In this document: piece by piece, positions 47,103-56,449 of the stretch | How positions within the stretch are numbered: the first letter of the stretch is position 1 | Layout: each line of letters starts with the position of its first letter | Assembly: GCF_003584165.1 (NCBI RefSeq) | Contig: NZ_QXFJ01000023.1 | Span: 62,001-126,000 of the forward strand | Direction: 5' to 3' | Origin: Flagellimonas aequoris | GTDB taxonomy: Bacteria; Bacteroidota; Bacteroidia; Flavobacteriales; Flavobacteriaceae | DNA length: 64,000 nucleotides | Position numbers and translations under genes: made by a program | Notes under the pieces: model-generated | The model's input: the letters and a program-made list of their open reading frames with translations, nothing else | The model's database searches: none | What the model was told of the DNA's origin: nothing

Positions 47103-48260
47103 TCAGTTAAAGCCTTTCCTGTAGGCTTTGAACCACCTTTCTGGAATAATTTGGTTGCAAGCATCCAAATAGTCCTCTTCGGTGCATGGTAATAACGCCA
47201 CCGAATTTGTTTTAGTATGTTCAGCTAAAATTGATGGAACCTCTACCCACCAGCGTTCCGTAACATGGCTCTTGTAGAACACCAGTTCTTCCGAATCGGT
47301 GGGCACGGTAAATTTTGTGAAGTCTTCGCTCTTGGAGCTGGGCTGTTCCTTGATCCTGAAACTCAGCCCTTCTATAAAATACCAAATGATCTGGGCAATC
47401 ATTTGAAATGCCTGGTGGGAGTTCTCCCCTTCGTAGATACCGAAAAGAGAAACCCTATCGCTAATACCGGCGTACCGGGCAATGGCACATATCTCCCTTC
47501 CCGTGAAACCATTTGGGGAAAAGTTCTTGGACATTCCTATTTCGGCGGCCCTAATGGCCCTAAGGTCCAAGCTTACGATATCGCTACTCCGCAATACAGG
47601 TTCGGCCAATCCTATGTTGTTGGCAATCTCTCCCAAACGGTATGCATCAAAGAACAATCGCTCCATAAGATCCATCTCTTCCTGCGCATTGAAATAGCTC
47701 TGGTAACCAATGTTGGAAAAGTTGAAAAGATTGTTGGGCTTATCGGTAATGATCTTGCTCATATAGGAATGCGAAGAGATCAATTCCTCATCCTCGCCAA
47801 AATCAAAACGGCTATCAATGGATACCAAGTTGACCATATCCTTGATCTTATCAAAGGCCCTGTACGTGGGATACGTAATGTCTTGGGTAAGACCGATCAC
47901 AATTGGAATGATATTTTCTTCCAAAAGCCCGGCCACAATTTCCTTTACCACAAAGTAGGTGTCCTCCACGGAATCACCTTCCTCTACATCCCCTATATCT
48001 ATTATGGTAGAGTTCCAATTGCCCATCATGAGCTTGTATAATTGGATACGCACCTCGTCCAAATCGAGTTTCTCAGGTTTCTTTTCAAAAGCGTTCCTAG
48101 ATTCCAGGACGCCGAAAATGGCGACGTCGGCCTGGGCGAAGACGGGAAGTCCGTCCTTTTCCGTGTGCATGAAAATGTTCTTGCCCAATGCCTGTTGTGG
48201 CAACAATTCGGAATGAGCCAATACCTTGTCCGAAACAGGGATCAAAAAGTCGAACGCCAT
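47103..48260 (-). CDS. Ureohydrolase-fold protein, predicted inactive (arginase/formimidoylglutamase-like)
   Basis: 385 residues with arginase-type fold. The six Mn ligands can be placed by motif: GGDHS is GLTQD (123-127), so the His ligand is Gln126; DAHxD is DSRFD (149-153), keeping Asp149 and Asp153 but with Arg151 in place of His; SxDxDxxDP is SLDLRAIRA (230-238), keeping Asp232 but with Arg234 in place of Asp. Three of six ligands are lost, so arginase or formimidoylglutamase activity is not expected despite the usual annotation. It starts one base after topA and precedes gldK in the same direction. A structural or regulatory role is inferred. Confidence 0.85.
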   Translation of the reverse strand: MAFDFLIPVSDKVLAHSELLPQQALGKNIFMHTEKDGLPVFAQADVAIFGVLESRNAFEKKPEKLDLDEVRIQLYKLMMGNWNSTIIDIGDVEEGDSVEDTYFVVKEIVAGLLEENIIPIVIGLTQDITYPTYRAFDKIKDMVNLVSIDSRFDFGEDEELISSHSYMSKIITDKPNNLFNFSNIGYQSYFNAQEEMDLMERLFFDAYRLGEIANNIGLAEPVLRSSDIVSLDLRAIRAAEIGMSKNFSPNGFTGREICAIARYAGISDRVSLFGIYEGENSHQAFQMIAQIIWYFIEGLSFRIKEQPSSKSEDFTKFTVPTDSEELVFYKSHVTERWWVEVPSILAEHTKTNSVALLPCTEEDYLDACNQIIPERWFKAYRKGFN

Positions 48261-48261
48261 A

Positions 48262-50745
48262 CTATTTCTTAGCTTTTGTCTTGGCTTTTTTCTTTGGTGC
48301 TTTCTTTTCGAGCAGGGCCTTGGCTTCTTCCAGTGTCATCTTGGCGGCATCCACATCTTTGGAAAGCTCCACTTTTACCCTACCTTTTATAATATTATGT
48401 CTTCCCCATCGGGCCTTTTCGATCCTAATCTTTTCCTCCGGCCACTCTTGGACCACTTTCTCGGCCTCCTTTATTTTTTTGTCCTCGATCAATTCGATCA
48501 CATCGGCCTGTGACAGATGATCAAAGTCGTATTTTTTGTTCACGTTGATGAACATGCCGTCCCATTTGATGAAAGGACCAAACCTTCCCTTTCCCTTAGT
48601 CACTTCCTTACCTTCGTAAGTGGCAATAGGCGCATCGGCTTTTTCTTTTTCCTGGATCAATTCAATAGCTCGTACCAAATCTACATCGAAAGCACTTTCG
48701 CCCTGATCCAACGAGATGAACTTTTTGCCAAACCGAACATAAGGTCCATACCGGCCAACATTCGCCTCCACTTCTTCACCTTTATGCACTCCAAGCTTTC
48801 TTGGCAATTGGAAAAGTTCCATGGCTTCTTCAAAAGTGATGGTACCAATGGACTGTTCGGGCAGCAAACTGGCGAACTGCGGTTTTTCTTCCTCGTCCAC
48901 CGTTCCTATCTGAACCATCGGGCCAAAGCGGCCCAACCTTACGGATACCTGTCGCCCCGTTTTGGGATCTACACCCAATACCCGTTCCCCACTAGCACGC
49001 TCAGCAGTTTCCTCAACCTCCTGTACGTTCGGATGAAAATCCTTGTAAAAGTTTTTCATCATTTGTTGCCAATCCTCTTCGCCGGCGGCAATCTCATCAA
49101 AATCTTCCTCTACCTGAGCGGTAAAATTATAATCGAGAATTTTGGTGAAATGGTTCACCAAAAAATCATTTACGATCATTCCTATGTCCGTGGGAACCAA
49201 TTTTCCTTTGTCGGATCCTACCATTTCAGAGAGTTTTTGTTCCGAGAGTTTCCCAGATTCCAAAACCATCTGAACATATTTTCGCTCCGTTCCTTCAATA
49301 CTGCCTTTTTCTACATAGCCCCTATTTTGGATAGTGGAAATGGTAGGCGCATAGGTAGACGGTCTTCCGATACCCAATTCTTCCAACTTTTTCACCAAAG
49401 ATGCTTCGGTGTAGCGATACGGCGGACGGGTAAATCTTTCTGTTGCTGAAATGTATATGTTTTGAAGGTTTTCGCCCACACGTAGTGCAGGCAGCATACC
49501 TTCTTGCTCCTCCATATTGTCCTCGTCGTCAGTCCCTTCAAGATATACCTTAAGAAACCCGTCGAACTTAATCACCTCTCCATTAGCAGTAAACTCCTCG
49601 TTGTGGGTACTGGCCTGGATCTTCACATTGGTACGCTCCAGTTCCGCATCACTCATTTGTGAAGCAAGCGTTCTCTTCCATATCAGCTCATAAAGTTTGG
49701 ACTGGTCCCGCTCCAATGATGGGGACTGCAACTTCATATCGGTAGGGCGAATGGCCTCGTGGGCCTCTTGGGCACCTTTGGTCTTTCCTGTAAAGTTTCG
49801 CACTTGGCTATACTCATCACCATAACTCTGTACAATCGCATCCTTAGCCGCAGAAAGGGCTTCATTGGAAAGATTGACACTGTCCGTTCTCATGTAGGTG
49901 ATCAAACCGGCCTCATAGAGTCGTTGGGCCACCTGCATGGTACGGCTCACCGAAAAATATAGCTTTCGCGATGCTTCCTGTTGAAGTGTTGAAGTGGTAA
50001 ATGGAGGTGCCGGAGATTTCTTGGCCGGTCTTTTGGCCAAATCCGCAACGGAAAATTCGGCGCCAATGTTATTTTTCAAAAATGCTTCGGCGGCGGCCTT
50101 GTTCGGGAAGGTATTGTTCAATTTGGCAGCAAAAACATTCCCTCCATCCGTTTTGAATTCCGCCTTTACACGAAATGATGCTTCAGGGCTGAATCCCTCG
50201 ATTTCACGTTCGCGTTCCACGATCAAACGCACGGCAACGGACTGTACCCTACCTGCCGAAAGCCCTGGTTTTACCTTTTTCCAAAGCACCGGGGAAAGTT
50301 CATAACCCACCAATCGGTCCAAGACCCTTCGGGCCTGTTGTGCATTGACCAAATTATAGTTGATGTCCCTGGGATTCTCAATGGCCTTTTGTATGGCCGA
50401 CTTGGTAATGGAGTTAAAAACGATGCGTTTGGTCTTGCTCTTGTCCAATTTCAGCTCTTCCGCCAAGTGCCAAGAAATAGCCTCTCCCTCGCGGTCCTCA
50501 TCACTTGCTAGCCAGATAACTTCTGCTTTTTGTGCAAGGTCCTTGAGTTTTTTCACCAAGGTTTTCTTCTCTTTGTCTACGGTATATTTTGGCTTGAAAT
50601 CGTTCTCCACATCCACTCCCAATTCCTTTGAAGGAAGGTCTACGATGTGGCCGAAACTTGACTCAACTTGATAATCTTTTCCTAGGAATCGCTCTATGGT
50701 CTTTGCCTTTGCAGGGGACTCTACAATAACTAAATTCTTTGGCAT
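48262..50745 (-). CDS. topA: DNA topoisomerase I
   Basis: 827 residues from the ATG at 50745 (MPKNLVIVESP); the frame extends further upstream but without homology. TOPRIM domain with IVESPAKAKTIE and DEDREGE, catalytic Tyr284 in YMRTDS, then C-terminal topoisomerase repeats with GRFGP/GRYGP motifs in place of the zinc fingers of E. coli TopA, and a Lys-rich tail. Relaxes negative supercoils. First gene of a run with the inactive ureohydrolase and gldKLMN. Confidence 0.96.
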   Translation of the reverse strand: MPKNLVIVESPAKAKTIERFLGKDYQVESSFGHIVDLPSKELGVDVENDFKPKYTVDKEKKTLVKKLKDLAQKAEVIWLASDEDREGEAISWHLAEELKLDKSKTKRIVFNSITKSAIQKAIENPRDINYNLVNAQQARRVLDRLVGYELSPVLWKKVKPGLSAGRVQSVAVRLIVEREREIEGFSPEASFRVKAEFKTDGGNVFAAKLNNTFPNKAAAEAFLKNNIGAEFSVADLAKRPAKKSPAPPFTTSTLQQEASRKLYFSVSRTMQVAQRLYEAGLITYMRTDSVNLSNEALSAAKDAIVQSYGDEYSQVRNFTGKTKGAQEAHEAIRPTDMKLQSPSLERDQSKLYELIWKRTLASQMSDAELERTNVKIQASTHNEEFTANGEVIKFDGFLKVYLEGTDDEDNMEEQEGMLPALRVGENLQNIYISATERFTRPPYRYTEASLVKKLEELGIGRPSTYAPTISTIQNRGYVEKGSIEGTERKYVQMVLESGKLSEQKLSEMVGSDKGKLVPTDIGMIVNDFLVNHFTKILDYNFTAQVEEDFDEIAAGEEDWQQMMKNFYKDFHPNVQEVEETAERASGERVLGVDPKTGRQVSVRLGRFGPMVQIGTVDEEEKPQFASLLPEQSIGTITFEEAMELFQLPRKLGVHKGEEVEANVGRYGPYVRFGKKFISLDQGESAFDVDLVRAIELIQEKEKADAPIATYEGKEVTKGKGRFGPFIKWDGMFINVNKKYDFDHLSQADVIELIEDKKIKEAEKVVQEWPEEKIRIEKARWGRHNIIKGRVKVELSKDVDAAKMTLEEAKALLEKKAPKKKAKTKAKK

Positions 50746-50764
50746 GCACAGGGTTTTGTGGTAA

Positions 50765-50772
50765 CAAAAGTA
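50765..50772 (-). promoter_or_regulatory. -7 element for topA
   Basis: On the minus strand TACTTTTG, 19 bases before the topA ATG at 50745. It supports the shorter start, since the longer frame would begin inside or upstream of the promoter. Confidence 0.5.
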
Positions 50773-50812
50773 TATCAATTTTTCGATTTTGGGATTTTTG
50801 TGTAGACCATAT

Positions 50813-50844
50813 CAAAAAAATATCCCGCTGAAAACGGGATATTT
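50813..50844 (-). terminator. Terminator of the LVIVD-repeat gene
   Basis: Stem AAATATCCCG (50818-50827) / CGGGATATTT (50835-50844) with a T-run on the minus strand. It lies about 25 bases past the stop. Confidence 0.8.
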
Positions 50845-50868
50845 GGGTTCTTCTTTTAGGATATTCTT

Positions 50869-52122
50869 TCAATTTAGACCAATCTGACTCAACAGTTTAA
50901 TGTTATTGTTCAAATACTCATATTGGTATAGGACCCCGTCGCCTACCATAATTAAATGACTGTCGAGAGGAATCACATCAAAGGTGACAATATCCTCAAA
51001 ATGGTTCAATTCCTGAAGATCATGGATATCGGTTTTATCGTAGACCTTCAACCCTGAAGCTCCATCACAAACAAAAAGTTTTTCGTCCTTGATACCCAAA
51101 CCATATGGGCCATCCAAAGGATAGGATTCTGCAAGTACAGGACTTTCTATATTGGTCAAGTCCACAATGAACAGCCCGCTTTCCGTTGCGCCACACCAGT
51201 TACCGCCTCGTAAGGTCACATAAGCATAATCACCATCGACCACAACGGGATCACAGGCCGTTCCATGTTCAAATTCTGAAACCAATGTTGGAGTAGCTGG
51301 CGAAGTAATGTCATAAATGTACATACCCCTCATACTGCCCAAAAACAAATAGTTGCCTTGATTGAAAATGGTCTCGATGTCAAATCCAGCATACACATCT
51401 TCCAAATCTTGGGGATTGTCCAAATTGGAAATGTCAAAAACGTTTATATTGTGACTGTCCACAGCATATAAATATTGATCCACAATCTTGAAGCGGGCCA
51501 ACGAGCCCCCTTGCCCGGTGCCACTATCGGAAGACTCAGCGGCTGCCAAACCATCCATCAGCACAAAACCACCGTTTCTTTGTTCCACTTCAGACTTTAA
51601 TCTTCTTTCGGTTGTGGTCTCCCAACCTACTACTATCTCGGTATCATAGTCATAATCCTCATACTCGAACAAGTCAGCCTCCATGGGAAAGAACACGTTG
51701 TTGTACAATACATCCTCCAATCGATTTACTAACTGTATATTATCGATATTGGAAATATCGAGTACTACCAAATCCATCATGCTGTCCGCAAATAGGTAAT
51801 CATTCTTTATGGAGATATCGATGTTCCCGGGAATATTGATAAACCCGACCTTTACAGGCTGTTGGGGATTGCTATTGTTGATGACATGGATGCCACGGTA
51901 TTTGTCGTTGATGAAGATATAGTTCCCATAGGCATATACCTTTCCTGATTCTTCAATGGGTTTGGGGGCAATGATGGTGACACTGGCATCAAATTCAGCC
52001 TTGCTCATGACCAATGGCCTGGCCACAATATATTCGGCATACCTATCATCCGAATCATCATTGGTACAGGAAAGAAACAACAGAAAGTTTAAAGAAAATA
52101 AAAGCAGAATAGTCTTTTTCAT
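50869..52122 (-). CDS. LVIVD-repeat beta-propeller lipoprotein
   Basis: 417 residues from the ATG at 52122 (MKKTILLLF); a longer N-terminus from 52143 would spoil the signal. Lipobox LFLSC followed by TNDDSDD, an acidic surface-export-like stretch. Several LVIVD repeats (patterns such as LVVLDISNIDN, INVFDISNLDNP, MYIYDITSPATP, LFIVDLTNIESP) form a propeller. Surface or periplasmic binding protein of unknown ligand; widely found in Bacteroidetes. Confidence 0.88.
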   Translation of the reverse strand: MKKTILLLFSLNFLLFLSCTNDDSDDRYAEYIVARPLVMSKAEFDASVTIIAPKPIEESGKVYAYGNYIFINDKYRGIHVINNSNPQQPVKVGFINIPGNIDISIKNDYLFADSMMDLVVLDISNIDNIQLVNRLEDVLYNNVFFPMEADLFEYEDYDYDTEIVVGWETTTERRLKSEVEQRNGGFVLMDGLAAAESSDSGTGQGGSLARFKIVDQYLYAVDSHNINVFDISNLDNPQDLEDVYAGFDIETIFNQGNYLFLGSMRGMYIYDITSPATPTLVSEFEHGTACDPVVVDGDYAYVTLRGGNWCGATESGLFIVDLTNIESPVLAESYPLDGPYGLGIKDEKLFVCDGASGLKVYDKTDIHDLQELNHFEDIVTFDVIPLDSHLIMVGDGVLYQYEYLNNNIKLLSQIGLN

Positions 52123-52189
52123 AGTAGTTTGTGTTTTAACCACATAGATGGAAATTCCTTAAAAAGTTGCGCCAAACGCACCCCAAAAT

Positions 52190-52918
52190 TTAGGTATCCA
52201 TAGATAGGCCTATGGCCTCCTTATATATGAAATAGGCAGGCACCTTGCTAAACATGGCCGTGAACAGCACACCTACAAAACATAGCAGTATGCCCAATTG
52301 GGCAATAATAGAGGTTACAAATACTAATAGAAAAATGATGAGCCAATTTTTATTGCCCAAGGCAAAACCGGCCTTCACAATTTCCGCTGATGTCAATTCC
52401 TTATCAAAAGCAAAAAAAGCAGGGAACAACGACATGGGAACCATCAAATAAATAATGCCCAATCCACAGGCCAGCATACCCAAGAAAGATAGGCTAATCA
52501 TTAAGACGGAAAGTAAAAGTGCTTTTACCACATACTCCTTTTTGAAATAGAAAAAATAATCCTCCTTGCCCATTTCATTCAAATCGTATTTTCGGCATAT
52601 CCTTAAAAATGCAGCATTCAAGCACAAAGTAATAGTCATGGAAAAAATAATAAATACGGGCATGACCAATAGCATGACACCTGACATTGCCGCGGACACA
52701 TCATCATAATCCATCATTTCTGGATCCGTTATGCCCATGGCCACCATAGGACCATACATGATAAAGTAGAAGGGAACCATAGCAACCAAGGTTATCATAA
52801 CAGTGATGAAACCTTGTAACCATACTTTTTTGAACAATTCGATGGAATTGTTGAACACGCGACCAAAATCGACCGGAACACTTTGGTCTATTCGCTTAGA
52901 AATATTGATGTAGTCCAT
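52190..52918 (-). CDS. Hypothetical multi-pass membrane protein
   Basis: 242 residues, family not firmly recognised. An amphipathic N-terminus (FGRVFNNSIELFKKVW) is followed by about five hydrophobic helices (about 33-60, 78-105, 130-160, 180-205, 210-230). The pattern resembles the glycerophosphodiester-phosphodiesterase membrane-domain/DUF-type proteins, but no catalytic residue is visible. It stands between the LVIVD gene and the divergent miaB. Confidence 0.7.
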   Translation of the reverse strand: MDYINISKRIDQSVPVDFGRVFNNSIELFKKVWLQGFITVMITLVAMVPFYFIMYGPMVAMGITDPEMMDYDDVSAAMSGVMLLVMPVFIIFSMTITLCLNAAFLRICRKYDLNEMGKEDYFFYFKKEYVVKALLLSVLMISLSFLGMLACGLGIIYLMVPMSLFPAFFAFDKELTSAEIVKAGFALGNKNWLIIFLLVFVTSIIAQLGILLCFVGVLFTAMFSKVPAYFIYKEAIGLSMDT

Positions 52919-52997
52919 GTTGGTTGTGGTTATGATTCTGTCCTCAAGATACCATTAACCCCCCATTCCTCAATATAATCTTAAAAAATACTGCCAT

Positions 52998-53030
52998 ATT
53001 GTCACTAAAATGGAATAAGCACTATCTTTG
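52998..53030 (+). promoter_or_regulatory. Promoter of miaB
   Basis: ATTG (52998-53001, variant -33) and TATCTTTG (53023-53030, perfect -7) with 21 bases between. The ATG follows 18 bases later. Confidence 0.6.
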
Positions 53031-53047
53031 CACCCCATTGAAGCAAT

Positions 53048-54511
53048 ATGATCAAGGACGAAAGCGTAGAGAAAATAATAGACGAGAGCCAACAGGGAAC
53101 TCCATTGGCACTTCAACATAATGATAAAAACACCCGCAAGCTTTACATTGAAAGTTATGGGTGCCAGATGAATTTTTCCGATAGCGAGATCGTGGCCTCC
53201 ATCTTAGCCAAGGAAGGTTTCAATACCACTCAACTCTTGGAAGAAGCCGATTTGGTTCTGGTAAACACCTGTTCCATTCGCGAAAAGGCGGAACAGACCG
53301 TGCGCAAGCGTTTGGAAAAGTTTAACGCTGTTAAAAAAATCAACCCAGGGATGAAAGTGGGCGTATTGGGCTGTATGGCCGAGCGCTTGAAAAACAAGTT
53401 CTTGGAAGAGGAAAAAATTGTGGACATGGTCGTTGGCCCCGATGCCTACAAAGACCTGCCTAACCTGATCCAAGAAATTGATGAAGGCCGAAACGCCGTG
53501 AACGTGATTCTCTCCAAGGACGAAACCTATGGCGATGTGGCCCCTGTTCGTTTGAATAGCAATGGCGTAACCGCATTTGTTTCCATCACCCGAGGTTGCG
53601 ACAATATGTGTACCTTTTGCGTAGTCCCCTTCACCCGTGGCCGCGAACGTAGCCGTGACCCACAATCCATTTTGGAGGAAGTGAACGACCTTTGGGAAAG
53701 AGGTTTCAAGGAAGTGACCCTTTTGGGTCAGAATGTGGACAGTTACCTTTGGTATGGTGGCGGACTAAAAAAAGACTTTGAAAAAGCCTCCGAAATACAG
53801 AAGGCCACTTCCGTGAACTTTGCCAAACTATTGGAAATGGTGGCAGAGGCACAGCCCAAAATGCGAATCCGGTTCTCTACCTCTAACCCACAGGACATGA
53901 CCTTGGATGTGATCGAGAGCATGGCCAAATACGACAACATCTGTAAATACATCCATTTGCCCGTTCAAAGCGGCAGCAATAGAATTTTGAAGGAGATGAA
54001 CCGTCTTCACACCCGTGAGGAATATTTTGAACTGATCGACAACATCAGAAAAATGATTCCCGACTGTGCCATTAGCCAAGACATGATTACCGGTTTCCCA
54101 ACGGAGACCGAGGAGGATCATCAAGATACCTTGAGTTTGATGGAATATGTGAAATACGATTTCGGTTTTATGTTTGCTTATTCTGAAAGACCTGGAACCT
54201 TGGCGGAACGAAAAATGGAAGACGATGTTCCCGAAGAAACCAAGAAAAGACGCCTTCGTGAAATCATCGACCTGCAACAAAAGCACGGTCTCTTCCGCAC
54301 CCAGGAACATGTAGGGAGGGTTGAAGAAGTACTTATCGAAGGACCTTCCAAAAAATCCGATGCCCATTGGATGGGCCGGAATTCGCAGAACACCGTAGTG
54401 GTATTTCCCAAGGAACAATACCAAGTGGGCGATTTTGTCAACGTAAAGATCAATGAATGTACTTCGGCCACCTTGATCGGTGAGGCAGTGGGGTACTCAA
54501 AAAATAATTAA
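53048..54511 (+). CDS. miaB: tRNA-2-methylthio-N6-dimethylallyladenosine synthase MiaB
   Basis: 487 residues. N-terminal methylthiotransferase domain with three cluster cysteines (YGCQMN, NTCS, LGCMAE), radical-SAM domain with GCDNMCTFC (CxxxCxxC), and C-terminal TRAM domain (about 415-485). Adds the methylthio group to A37 of tRNAs reading UNN codons, using SAM and two 4Fe-4S clusters. Own promoter; first gene of a co-directional run to groEL. Confidence 0.96.
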   Translation: MIKDESVEKIIDESQQGTPLALQHNDKNTRKLYIESYGCQMNFSDSEIVASILAKEGFNTTQLLEEADLVLVNTCSIREKAEQTVRKRLEKFNAVKKINPGMKVGVLGCMAERLKNKFLEEEKIVDMVVGPDAYKDLPNLIQEIDEGRNAVNVILSKDETYGDVAPVRLNSNGVTAFVSITRGCDNMCTFCVVPFTRGRERSRDPQSILEEVNDLWERGFKEVTLLGQNVDSYLWYGGGLKKDFEKASEIQKATSVNFAKLLEMVAEAQPKMRIRFSTSNPQDMTLDVIESMAKYDNICKYIHLPVQSGSNRILKEMNRLHTREEYFELIDNIRKMIPDCAISQDMITGFPTETEEDHQDTLSLMEYVKYDFGFMFAYSERPGTLAERKMEDDVPEETKKRRLREIIDLQQKHGLFRTQEHVGRVEEVLIEGPSKKSDAHWMGRNSQNTVVVFPKEQYQVGDFVNVKINECTSATLIGEAVGYSKNN

Positions 54512-54532
54512 CCACTTTTTGTTTCCCCGAAT

Positions 54533-54558
54533 AGTTGCTTCGACTACGCTCAGCAACC
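54533..54558. repeat. Intergenic hairpin with TTCGACTACGCTCAG core
   Basis: TTGCT / AGCAA close a hairpin around TCGACTACGCTC. From memory, elements with a TTCGACTnCGCTCAG core are dispersed in many flavobacterial genomes; only one copy is in this window, so repetition cannot be shown here. Confidence 0.4.
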
Positions 54559-54584
54559 AATTGGGACTCAAAAAAGAAAAGACT

Positions 54585-54598
54585 CCTGCAGATGCAGG
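54585..54598 (+). promoter_or_regulatory. Leader hairpin before the sigma-54 activator gene
   Basis: CCTGCAGATGCAGG: perfect six-base stem with a two-base centre, 11 bases before the ATG. It may affect ribosome access; no T-run follows. Confidence 0.3.
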
Positions 54599-54609
54599 CA
54601 TCATAGAAA

Positions 54610-55893
54610 ATGGAAAGTGTACAATCCATAAAACAACGGTTCGAGCTCATCGGTAACGATGTAAAACTCAACCGGGCCATAGAAAAAGCCATTCAAGTGG
54701 CACCAACGGACATCTCGGTTTTGGTGACCGGGGAAAGTGGTGTGGGAAAAGAATCCATTCCCAAGATCATCCATTCTCTTTCGCACCGAAAACATGCCAA
54801 ATATATTGCCGTAAACTGCGGAGCCATTCCCGAAGGAACCATCGACAGTGAGCTTTTCGGACACGAAAAGGGGGCCTTTACCGGGGCCACCCAAACCAGA
54901 AGCGGTTATTTTGAAGTGGCCGACGGCGGTACCATCTTTTTGGACGAGGTAGGAGAACTACCCCTTACCACACAGGTACGTTTGCTCCGTGTGTTGGAAA
55001 ACGGGGAATTCCTAAAAGTAGGTTCTTCGCAAGTGCAGAAGACCGATGTCCGCATTGTGGCCGCGACCAACATCAACATGTTCGAGGCTATAAAAAAGGA
55101 GAAATTCAGGGAAGATCTTTATTATAGGTTGAGTACTGTGGAAATCCATATTCCTCCTTTACGGGAAAGACGTGAGGACATCCATTTGTTGTTCCGTAAA
55201 TTCGCTTCGGATTTTGGCCAGAAATACAAGATGCCCACCATCCGGTTAGAAGATGATGCCGTGCATTTGTTGTTGAAATATCATTGGCCCGGGAACATCA
55301 GACAGTTGCGGAACATTGCCGAACAAATCTCGGTATTGGAAGAGAACCGTACCATTTCCGCAGCCACTTTGAACAGTTACCTACCCGATGCCGCAGGCTC
55401 CAATTTACCTGCCGTGGTCGGTCAACCTAAAAAGGAAAGCGATTTCAGCAACGAACGGGAAATTTTATACAAGGTTCTTTTCGATATGAAAAGTGACTTG
55501 AACGACCTAAAAAAACTGACCTTGGAATTGTTGAAGGACAACGACACCTCTAAAGTGCAGAAGGAAAATGAAAACCTGATCCGCAAAATCTATGGAAGCC
55601 ATGAAGAGGAAGAAGACATTGATCTTGAAGAAAATGTAGCAACAGAAGTTTTAGGGCTTCCCGAACCGGTAATGGAGGCCACGTCCGCAGCCCCTGCCAT
55701 GCAGCCCCAAGAGGACCGCTACCATTTTGCCGAAGAAATCCAAGAAGAAGAAACCTTATCTTTACAGGAGAAGGAAATCGAATTGATCAAAAAATCCTTG
55801 GAACGCAATCGCGGTAAAAGAAAAGCGGCAGCGGCAGAACTGGGCATTTCGGAGAGAACCCTTTACCGAAAAATAAAACAATACGATCTTTGA
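54610..55893 (+). CDS. Sigma-54 interaction domain activator without sensor domain
   Basis: 427 residues. The AAA+ domain begins almost at the N-terminus: Walker A GESGVGKE at 41-48, the sigma-54 contact loop GAFTGA at 88-93, Walker B GTIFLDEV at 107-114. A flexible acidic linker (about 265-380) is followed by a Fis-type helix-turn-helix (about 385-427, NRGKRKAAAAELGISERTLYRKI). No receiver, GAF or PAS domain precedes the ATPase, so activity is probably controlled by amount or by a partner. lptE, a TPR-like gene and secG follow closely, then groESL, suggesting an envelope-stress theme. Confidence 0.92.
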   Translation: MESVQSIKQRFELIGNDVKLNRAIEKAIQVAPTDISVLVTGESGVGKESIPKIIHSLSHRKHAKYIAVNCGAIPEGTIDSELFGHEKGAFTGATQTRSGYFEVADGGTIFLDEVGELPLTTQVRLLRVLENGEFLKVGSSQVQKTDVRIVAATNINMFEAIKKEKFREDLYYRLSTVEIHIPPLRERREDIHLLFRKFASDFGQKYKMPTIRLEDDAVHLLLKYHWPGNIRQLRNIAEQISVLEENRTISAATLNSYLPDAAGSNLPAVVGQPKKESDFSNEREILYKVLFDMKSDLNDLKKLTLELLKDNDTSKVQKENENLIRKIYGSHEEEEDIDLEENVATEVLGLPEPVMEATSAAPAMQPQEDRYHFAEEIQEEETLSLQEKEIELIKKSLERNRGKRKAAAAELGISERTLYRKIKQYDL

Positions 55894-55905
55894 TCTTCGA
55901 TTAAA

Positions 55906-56442
55906 ATGATTGCAAAGCATATGAGCATACAAAATGGGTTTAGGGTAGCAGTATTGGGCTTGACATTATTTCTTTCCGGTTGCGGGGCCTACAATTTTTC
56001 GGGAGCGGATGTTGGCGAAGCCAAGACCTTTCAGGTTAACTTTTTCCAAAATTACGCGGACCAAACCCCCGGCTCCACTATTGTACCAGGTTTGGATAGG
56101 GATTTTACCTTATCCCTTCAAGATATGATCAATAACTTGACCAGCCTTTCCCTTACAGGTAGTAACGGTGATTTGGTCTATGAAGGCGAAATTGTAGAAT
56201 ACAAAGTAATTCCGATGACTGCAACATCGGACCAGAGAACCTCTCAGAACAGGCTTACCATGAGTGTGAACGTTCGATTTTTCAACACCAAAAAACCGGA
56301 CAACGATTTTGAACGAAGGTTCTCCTTCTTTTACGATTTTGATGCCGCCGCATCGCTGACCTCCATTCAGTCCGCGGCACATGAAGAGATTTTTGAACGA
56401 CTGACACAGGATATTTTCAACGCATCCCTGGGCAATTGGTAA
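55906..56442 (+). CDS. lptE: LPS assembly lipoprotein LptE
   Basis: 178 residues. Lipoprotein signal with lipobox LSGC (Cys about 26) followed by GAYNFSGAD, the start typical of Bacteroidetes LptE. Plug lipoprotein of the LptD translocon that places lipopolysaccharide in the outer membrane. Starts 12 bases after the activator gene, ATG at 55906 (a second ATG lies five codons later). Confidence 0.87.
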   Translation: MIAKHMSIQNGFRVAVLGLTLFLSGCGAYNFSGADVGEAKTFQVNFFQNYADQTPGSTIVPGLDRDFTLSLQDMINNLTSLSLTGSNGDLVYEGEIVEYKVIPMTATSDQRTSQNRLTMSVNVRFFNTKKPDNDFERRFSFFYDFDAAASLTSIQSAAHEEIFERLTQDIFNASLGNW

Positions 56443-56449
56443 CCTTATT

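Noticed and set aside
47103-48260. Call as active formimidoylglutamase or arginase
   Set aside because: Three of six metal ligands are replaced and no histidine-degradation gene is nearby.
50746-50778. Eleven-residue N-terminal extension of TopA
   Set aside because: It covers the TACTTTTG promoter element and has no family counterpart; MPKNLVIVESP is the usual start.
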